The translations under genes and the position numbers were made by a program. Below, piece after piece: positions 1 to 5,652 of a stretch of DNA of 7,706 bases. Position 1 is the first letter of the stretch. Each line of letters starts with the position of its first letter. The DNA is from Bordetella parapertussis (GTDB taxonomy: Bacteria; Pseudomonadota; Gammaproteobacteria; Burkholderiales; Burkholderiaceae_C): positions 1 through 7,706 of the forward strand of contig CALQBT020000109.1 of the NCBI GenBank assembly GCA_943328885.2, given 5' to 3'. The notes beneath the pieces were generated by a model that ran no database searches, was not told where the DNA came from, and worked only from the letters and a program-made list of their open reading frames with translations.

Positions 1-1
1 C

Positions 2-1228
2 AAGAGCCGGACCGGGGTGTTCGTCGACGGTGACGCGACCGAGGCGCTGACGGCGGGCACGCGCTTTGACACCGCCAGTACCGACCGCAGCATCGACGCC
101 CACCTGGCGTCTGACGACTCAGTCCGCTTGCAGTGGCTGATCGGCGCCACCCACCTGCAGTTCGACCAACAGCAAGACATCAAGGTGCAGTCCAAGGTAC
201 CTCTGGGCTTCCTGCAGCCTGGCGCGGCGATGAACATCCCGGTGCCGGTCGAGTTCTTGCTCGGCGGCCAGGTCCGGACCATGTCCTCAGCGGTCTATGC
301 CGACCTGCGCTACGCACTCTCACCGACGCTGGCGCTGCAAGGTGGGCTGCGGGTCAACCGCGACGAGAAGACCGCCACCGAGTACCAGACCGTCGCCGCC
401 TTCGGCCTGAACGGCAGCGCCAAACCCGGCGCCGCCTGGTCCAGCGTGCCGGGCAGCCTTGCGCTGGAATGGAAGATCAGCCCTGATAGCCTGGCTTACG
501 GCAAGCTGTCGCACGGCTTCAAATCGGGCGCGATCAACCTGGGCAATCTGCAGCCCGCCGCGGTCAAACCAGAGACCGTGACGAGCTTCGAGCTTGGCGC
601 CAAGACCTCGTTCCTCGACAAGCGTGGCGCCTTGGCGGCCGCGCTGTTCACCAGCCAATACCGTGACATGCAGGTCTCGCAGGTTGGACTGGCGTCGGTA
701 ATCCTGACCAACGCGTCGGCCGCCAAGATCAATGGCCTGGAGGTCGAGGCGCAGCTGCGCCCGGTGCCGGCCTGGACCCTGGGCCTGAACGTCGGGCTGA
801 TGGATCCGACCTACACCGATTTCGTCAACACCAACCTGCGCGCTCAGCCCGCCGTCGGACCGGTCTCGGTCAACGGCCACCAACTCGCCAATGTCTCGCG
901 TGCCCAGGCCGGCCTGAACGCCGAGTGGACCCAGTCGATGGGCGCTTACAAGACCTCGCTGCGTGCCGACTATGTCTGGCGCGACAAGTTCTATTTCACC
1001 GAGTTCAACACCACCGATGCGATGCAGGCGGCTTACGGCCTGCTCAACCTGTCGGCCACGCTGCGCCCGGCGGCAGGGCCATGGAAGCTCTACGCCCAGC
1101 TCAAGAACGCGACCAACACCACCGCGCTGACCAACATGCTCATCGCCTCGCCGATCCTGCTGTCGGCACGATCCGTGGGCTACAACCCGCCGCGCAGCTT
1201 CGGCGTCGGCGCGACGTTTGACTTCTAA
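2..1228 (+). CDS. TonB-dependent outer-membrane receptor, C-terminal part (5' end outside window)
   Basis: The frame is open from the first bases to a TAA at 1226-1228, giving 408 visible residues; the GTG at 17 is internal, not a credible start. The protein shows the alternating polar/aromatic pattern of outer-membrane beta-strands. It contains the segment YGKLSHGFKSGAIN (about 494-538), which matches the Y-x-x-x-S-x-G-F-K-S-G motif common in TonB-dependent receptor barrels, then KPETVTSFELGAKTSF, typical of the strands after it. It ends in GATFDF, the terminal aromatic residue used for outer-membrane insertion. The signal peptide, TonB box and plug domain would lie upstream and are not visible. 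Such receptors use TonB/ExbBD energy to import siderophores, cobalamin, glycans or hydrophobic ligands. The ligand here cannot be deduced, although the adjacent esterase suggests an ester- or lactone-containing compound (inference). Family assignment is firm. Confidence 0.9.
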   Translation, partial: KSRTGVFVDGDATEALTAGTRFDTASTDRSIDAHLASDDSVRLQWLIGATHLQFDQQQDIKVQSKVPLGFLQPGAAMNIPVPVEFLLGGQVRTMSSAVYADLRYALSPTLALQGGLRVNRDEKTATEYQTVAAFGLNGSAKPGAAWSSVPGSLALEWKISPDSLAYGKLSHGFKSGAINLGNLQPAAVKPETVTSFELGAKTSFLDKRGALAAALFTSQYRDMQVSQVGLASVILTNASAAKINGLEVEAQLRPVPAWTLGLNVGLMDPTYTDFVNTNLRAQPAVGPVSVNGHQLANVSRAQAGLNAEWTQSMGAYKTSLRADYVWRDKFYFTEFNTTDAMQAAYGLLNLSATLRPAAGPWKLYAQLKNATNTTALTNMLIASPILLSARSVGYNPPRSFGVGATFDF

Positions 1229-1241
1229 GAAGAGCCGCACC

Positions 1242-2153
1242 ATGGCAAGTCCACAAGCACAGGCCTTCTTGGCACAAGTACGGACCTATCAAGCAGCGGT
1301 GCTGGGGTCTTCGACAGCACCCCCCACATTGCAAGAAATGCGGGCAGGTTCTGAAGCTGTCATGGAAACAGTAGGCGCGATGCCAGAGGGCATCGTGATC
1401 GAGCAAACCGATGTCAAGGGCTTGTCTGCGTTGTGGCTGCGGCCCAAGGGTGCGCGAGAAGATTCAATGGTCTTGTATTTTCATGGCGGTGGCTATGTGG
1501 TGCAAAGCGCCAATTCACACCGCAAGCTGGCCGCGCATCTTGCTGTGCTGAGTGGGCTCAACGTGCTCAGCGTGAACTACCGCCTGGCCCCAGAGCATCC
1601 TCATCCTGCCGCCGTCAACGATGCACTGCTGGCTTATCGGTGGTTGCTGGAGCAGCGCTTCTCACCAGCCCGGATAGGCGTGGCGGGAGATTCTGCAGGC
1701 GGAGGCTTGACCATCGCACTGCTTCTGGCCGCCAAGCAAGAGGGTCTGGCACAACCTGGTGGCGCGCTGGTGTTTTCACCGTGGGTTGACTTGGAAGGAA
1801 CGGGTGAGTCCATGGCGTCCAAGGCTGCGGCAGACCTGATGGTGAACCGCGACGCCTTGATCGGCATGGCCGCCTTGTTTCTGTCAGGCGCATCGCCCCG
1901 CGACCCGCTGGCGGCACCGTTGTACGGCGACCTGACAGGTTTAGCCCCTCTTTGCATCCAAGTCGGCGGCGATGAAACATTGCTCGACGACGCCACTCGC
2001 TTGGCGGCGCGCGCAGCGCATGCTGGCGTGTCGGTGCGCCTGCAGGTATTTCCAGAAATGCAGCATGTCTTTCAAGCTGGCGCCGGTGTGATACCTGAAG
2101 CAGATGATGCGCTTGCTCAAGCAGGCACATGGTTCCAAAAAGTGTTGCGCTGA
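1242..2153 (+). CDS. Alpha/beta-hydrolase, hormone-sensitive-lipase family (family IV) esterase
   Basis: A 303-residue serine hydrolase of the alpha/beta-hydrolase fold-3 family, close to the usual 300-320 residues. The oxyanion-hole motif HGGG is at residues 81-84, the nucleophile elbow GDSAGG at 149-154 (Ser151), the acid region GGDETLLDD at 242-250 (Asp244 or Glu245), and the catalytic His275 in MQHVFQ. The strand YRLAPEHPHPAA (113-124) is also characteristic of the family. No signal peptide is seen, so it is probably cytoplasmic. Members hydrolyse short-chain esters or lactones, including monoterpene lactones; the substrate here is unknown. I chose the ATG at 1242, 13 bases after the receptor stop and preceded by the purine-rich AAGAAGAG; a TTG at 1218 would overlap the receptor and is less likely. 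The close spacing suggests co-transcription with the receptor. Base composition is lower than its neighbours (33 of 60 G/C at 1321-1380), which hints at separate ancestry. Confidence 0.93.
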   Translation: MASPQAQAFLAQVRTYQAAVLGSSTAPPTLQEMRAGSEAVMETVGAMPEGIVIEQTDVKGLSALWLRPKGAREDSMVLYFHGGGYVVQSANSHRKLAAHLAVLSGLNVLSVNYRLAPEHPHPAAVNDALLAYRWLLEQRFSPARIGVAGDSAGGGLTIALLLAAKQEGLAQPGGALVFSPWVDLEGTGESMASKAAADLMVNRDALIGMAALFLSGASPRDPLAAPLYGDLTGLAPLCIQVGGDETLLDDATRLAARAAHAGVSVRLQVFPEMQHVFQAGAGVIPEADDALAQAGTWFQKVLR

Positions 2154-2162
2154 GTTGTACTA

Positions 2163-2184
2163 CCGGTCGGTGCAGACCGACCGG
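2163..2184 (+). terminator. Perfect 9-bp inverted repeat after the esterase; possible transcription end without T-tract
   Basis: CCGGTCGGT (2163-2171) is the exact reverse complement of ACCGACCGG (2176-2184), leaving a GCAG tetraloop. It begins 10 bases after the esterase stop. A GC-rich stem with a four-base loop at a gene end fits a terminator or an mRNA 3'-end stabiliser. No run of T follows, so a classic intrinsic terminator is not demonstrated; an operator or attenuation element is also possible. The symmetry is directly visible; the role is inferred. Confidence 0.4.
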
Positions 2185-2243
2185 CGCCAGCAGAACTGTG
2201 CTCAAGCTCTTGGCTTGACCCTCCAACAGAAGAACCCCCTTCC

Positions 2244-3389
2244 ATGACCGAACCCCGTCACGCCCAGGGCCAGTGCCAGCCCCGCTTCGAAGCCCTGCGC
2301 CAACTGTTCTCGAGCAACATCGCCCGTGGCGCCGACCTGGGCGCATCGCTGGCCGTGACGATCGACGGCGAGTTCGTCGTCGACCTCTGGGGCGGCTGGG
2401 CCGACGAGGCGCGCAGTCGGCCCTGGGCTGCCGACACGATCACCAACGTCTGGTCGACGACGAAGATGATGACCTCGCTGACCGCGCTGCTGCTGGTCGA
2501 CCGGGGCGAGCTCGATCTCGACGCGCCGGTGGCCCGCTACTGGCCCGAATTCGGCGCTGCTGGCAAACGGGACATCAAGGTGCGTCACCTGATGTCCTAC
2601 AACTCGGGCGTGTCGGGCTGGGAGCAGCCGGTGACGATGGCCGATCTATGCGACCGCGAGAAGACCACCGCGCTGCTGGCCGCGCAAGTGCCCTGGTGGC
2701 AGCCGGGCAGCGCCTCGGGCTACCACGCGCTGAACTACGGCCACCTGGTTGGCGAGGTCGTACGCCGCGTCACCGGTCAGAGCTTGGGCGCCTTCTTTTC
2801 GCAGCAGATCGCCCAGCCGCTCGGGGCTGACTTCCACATCGGCCTGCCGGTGTCCGAATTCGGCCGGGTCTCCAATGTCGTACCGCCGCCGCCCTTGCCT
2901 TTCGACTTCAGCACGTTGGACCCGGCCAGCGTGATGTTCAAGACCTTGAGCAACCCGCTGCCCGACGCCAGTGCGAGTTGGACCGACGGTTGGCGCCAGG
3001 CCGAGATCGGCGCAGCCAATGGCCAGGGCAATGCGCGATCGGCGGCGCGAATCCTGTCGGTGCTGGCCGGCGGCGGCGAGGTCAACGGCATCCGTTTGCT
3101 GTCGCCGCGAACGATCAACCGGATCTTCGAGGTCCAGAGCCACGGCGTCGACCTGGTGCTGGGCGTGCCGTTCAAGATGGGCGTGGGCTACGGACTGCCG
3201 ATACCCGAGCTGCCCTATATCCCCGACGGCAAAGTCTGCTTCTGGGGCGGCTGGGGCGGGTCGCTGGTGATCGTCGACTGCGACCGCCGCATGACCTTCT
3301 CCTACGTGATGAACAAGATGGCACCCGGCGTGATGGGCGGCGAGAACGTCGCGGGATTGGCCGCCTGCGCCTATGCGGCCTTGAACTGA
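2244..3389 (+). CDS. Serine hydrolase of the beta-lactamase class C / family VIII esterase type (EstB-like)
   Basis: A complete 381-residue protein, the usual length for family VIII carboxylesterases. These share the penicillin-binding fold of class C beta-lactamases but mostly cleave esters. Visible signatures are S-T-T-K at residues 71-74 (nucleophile Ser71 and base Lys74 of SxxK), Tyr160 in [13 protein letters not shown] (the second catalytic motif), and WGGWGGS at 334-340 in the position of the third motif, where true class C beta-lactamases have KTG. The WGG form favours esterase over beta-lactamase activity. There is no signal peptide, which also argues against a periplasmic antibiotic-resistance enzyme. 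The ATG at 2244 lies about 9 bases after the purine-rich CAGAAGAA, a modest ribosome-binding site. It is 90 bases from the HSL-type esterase and on the same strand, so a shared ester-degrading function is plausible. Substrate unknown. Confidence 0.92.
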   Translation: MTEPRHAQGQCQPRFEALRQLFSSNIARGADLGASLAVTIDGEFVVDLWGGWADEARSRPWAADTITNVWSTTKMMTSLTALLLVDRGELDLDAPVARYWPEFGAAGKRDIKVRHLMSYNSGVSGWEQPVTMADLCDREKTTALLAAQVPWWQPGSASGYHALNYGHLVGEVVRRVTGQSLGAFFSQQIAQPLGADFHIGLPVSEFGRVSNVVPPPPLPFDFSTLDPASVMFKTLSNPLPDASASWTDGWRQAEIGAANGQGNARSAARILSVLAGGGEVNGIRLLSPRTINRIFEVQSHGVDLVLGVPFKMGVGYGLPIPELPYIPDGKVCFWGGWGGSLVIVDCDRRMTFSYVMNKMAPGVMGGENVAGLAACAYAALN

Positions 3390-3638
3390 GGCAGACCGGG
3401 CGCGTCGGCGTTTGCCTGGATCGGGCAGGCGCTGATCGCGCGGGGCGTGGTCGGTGACTTTCGCGCTGGCAGCCCGATCAGCCGCGCTGGGGACCGTGCC
3501 GACATCCTGCGCTTCGGCGTCGCGCCGCTCTACATCCGCTTCGTCGATGTCGGGGATGCGGTCGAGCGGCTTGGCGCGGTGCTGACTGGCGGCGAGTGGC
3601 GGCAAGCGCGTCACAGCCTGCACGCCGGGGTGACCTGA
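3390..3638 (+). pseudogene. kynU: Kynureninase C-terminal remnant
   Basis: Reading on in the same frame after the TGA at 3387-3389, about 82 codons stay open to a TGA at 3636-3638 and resemble only the last fifth of bacterial kynureninase (about 410 residues). Recognisable blocks are QALIARGVVGDFR, LRFG (3507-3518), APLYIRFVDV (3522-3551), DAVERL and GEW (3591-3599), in the family order. Kynureninase is the PLP enzyme that cleaves kynurenine to anthranilate and alanine; the Arg of LRFG lies where the family binds the substrate carboxylate. The PLP-lysine domain and all N-terminal sequence are missing. Between GDFR and DILRFG about ten residues are inserted where the family has one or two, and an 8-bp direct repeat 21 bases apart marks part of this. 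A GTG at 3447 could begin a 63-residue product, but no convincing ribosome-binding site precedes it. I consider it a non-functional leftover of a deleted gene; identification rests on remembered family motifs. Confidence 0.75.
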
Positions 3639-3731
3639 GCTCAAGAAGGCGTCAGATGCGCCCACTGCAGCGCCGACATAAGCCCGACGGGCCTAGACTT
3701 GCTGACTTTTCAGCCATCCAACCACCTTGCC

Positions 3732-3735
3732 GGAG
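3732..3735 (+). promoter_or_regulatory. Ribosome-binding site GGAG fixing the mmsA start
   Basis: GGAG lies 6 bases before the ATG at 3742, an ideal spacing. It falls inside the coding sequence that would result from the alternative in-frame TTG at 3727, so it supports the ATG as the true start. Confidence 0.7.
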
Positions 3736-3741
3736 ACTGCC

Positions 3742-5262
<1,521 letters not shown>

Positions 5263-5346
5263 GACCGCAACCCTCGCCAGGGCGGACCAAGCCCGGGTCT
5301 GAGCCGCCGCATGGGCGCAGAAAAACCGCCAAGATAGCCCTTGGTC

Positions 5347-5355
5347 TGGTATAAT
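5347..5355 (+). promoter_or_regulatory. Extended -10 promoter (TGGTATAAT) upstream of rpoD
   Basis: TG-G-TATAAT is a perfect sigma-70 consensus -10 hexamer (5350-5355) with the TGn extension at 5347-5349. The best 17-base-spaced -35 position (5327-5332, CGCCAA) bears no resemblance to TTGACA, so recognition would rest on the extended -10. Transcription would begin near 5362, giving a leader of about 290 bases before the rpoD ATG. Since RpoD itself recognises this class of promoter, autoregulation is expected from general knowledge. Confidence 0.7.
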
Positions 5356-5416
5356 TATCAACCCGCTTGATCCGGATTCGCGCTATGCGTGAGCTCCGAA
5401 CAAGCAACGCAACTCC

Positions 5417-5452
5417 GCGCTTGTGCTCTTTCAGGCACTTGTGCTCTTTCAT
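5417..5452 (+). repeat. Two tandem copies of an 18-bp unit in the rpoD leader
   Basis: Units 5417-5434 and 5435-5452 match at 16 of 18 positions and share the exact 14-mer CTTGTGCTCTTTCA. They are directly abutting and lie 55 bases or more after the predicted transcription start. This could be a simple slippage duplication or a pair of binding sites on DNA or RNA. Function is unknown. Confidence 0.85.
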
Positions 5453-5468
5453 CCAATGGCCAGACCCA

Positions 5469-5491
5469 TGGGCACAATTTTTCAGTGCCTA
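5469..5491 (+). other. Possible RNA hairpin in the rpoD leader
   Basis: TGGGCAC (5469-5475) can pair with GTGCCTA (5485-5491), giving 7 pairs including one G-U, around a T-rich 9-base loop (AATTTTTCA). It lies within the predicted leader transcript. It is small enough that chance is possible. Confidence 0.3.
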
Positions 5492-5550
5492 GGGGCGCGG
5501 ATCTTTTATTCCAGCGAATAGCCCCCAGCTGCATGGGCGTTTCAAGCTGC

Positions 5551-5587
5551 CGGCCAGGTGGGCGCCACAAGATCTCGCTCCTGGCCG
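5551..5587 (+). other. 8-bp inverted repeat in the rpoD leader
   Basis: CGGCCAGG (5551-5558) is the exact reverse complement of CCTGGCCG (5580-5587), with a 21-base loop. It sits about 65 bases upstream of the rpoD start and could fold in the leader RNA. In GC-rich DNA such a match has limited weight. Confidence 0.35.
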
Positions 5588-5643
5588 CTGACGACAGCTT
5601 TGCAGCCGTGCTGGACGCAACACCCCCTTCGACCCTCCCGTTC

Positions 5644-5647
5644 AGGA
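5644..5647 (+). promoter_or_regulatory. Ribosome-binding site AGGA fixing the rpoD start
   Basis: AGGA lies 5 bases before the ATG at 5653. The frame is open upstream (ATG at 5533, GTG at 5389), so this site is the main reason for choosing 5653. The MTAKK opening, lysine-rich like the start of related sigma factors, agrees. Confidence 0.6.
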
Positions 5648-5652
5648 ATCGC

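Larger units (their letters stand above)
5263..5652 (+). other. 390-base intergenic region: mmsA 3' end and long rpoD leader
   Basis: No protein gene is supported here. Just after the mmsA stop there is an imperfect inverted repeat (GGCGG at 5281-5285 with CCGCC at 5304-5308) without a T-tract, so the mmsA terminator is uncertain. An extended -10 promoter follows at 5347-5355, then about 290 bases of leader up to the rpoD ATG with a tandem repeat and two possible hairpins, each listed separately. From 5371 the rpoD frame has no stop codon, but the upstream codons (Cys, Ser, His, mixed usage) do not look like the protein that follows. No tRNA is recognised. Confidence 0.7.

Noticed and set aside
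1218..1241. Upstream TTG start for the HSL-type esterase
   Set aside because: It overlaps the end of the receptor and lacks a ribosome-binding site at the right distance; the ATG at 1242 has purine-rich sequence upstream and the expected family length.
320..1243. Antisense open frame across the TonB receptor
   Set aside because: Composition is Arg/Gly/Gln-rich shadow sequence; the + frame shows receptor motifs and a proper terminal aromatic residue.
2244..3389. Antibiotic-resistance (class C) beta-lactamase
   Set aside because: No signal peptide and a WGG-type third motif instead of KTG; these fit the family VIII esterases better.
3682..3692. Short GC inverted repeat before mmsA (GCCC-GAC-GGGC core)
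   Set aside because: Four to five base pairs with a tiny loop and no T-tract; too weak in GC-rich DNA to call a terminator.
3727..3741. Upstream TTG start for mmsA
   Set aside because: The good GGAG site at 3732-3735 lies inside this extension and is correctly spaced for the ATG at 3742.
5281..5325. Possible mmsA terminator (GGCGG/CCGCC pairing)
   Set aside because: The stem is interrupted, and an A-run rather than a T-run follows on the + strand, so it does not meet the form of an intrinsic terminator.
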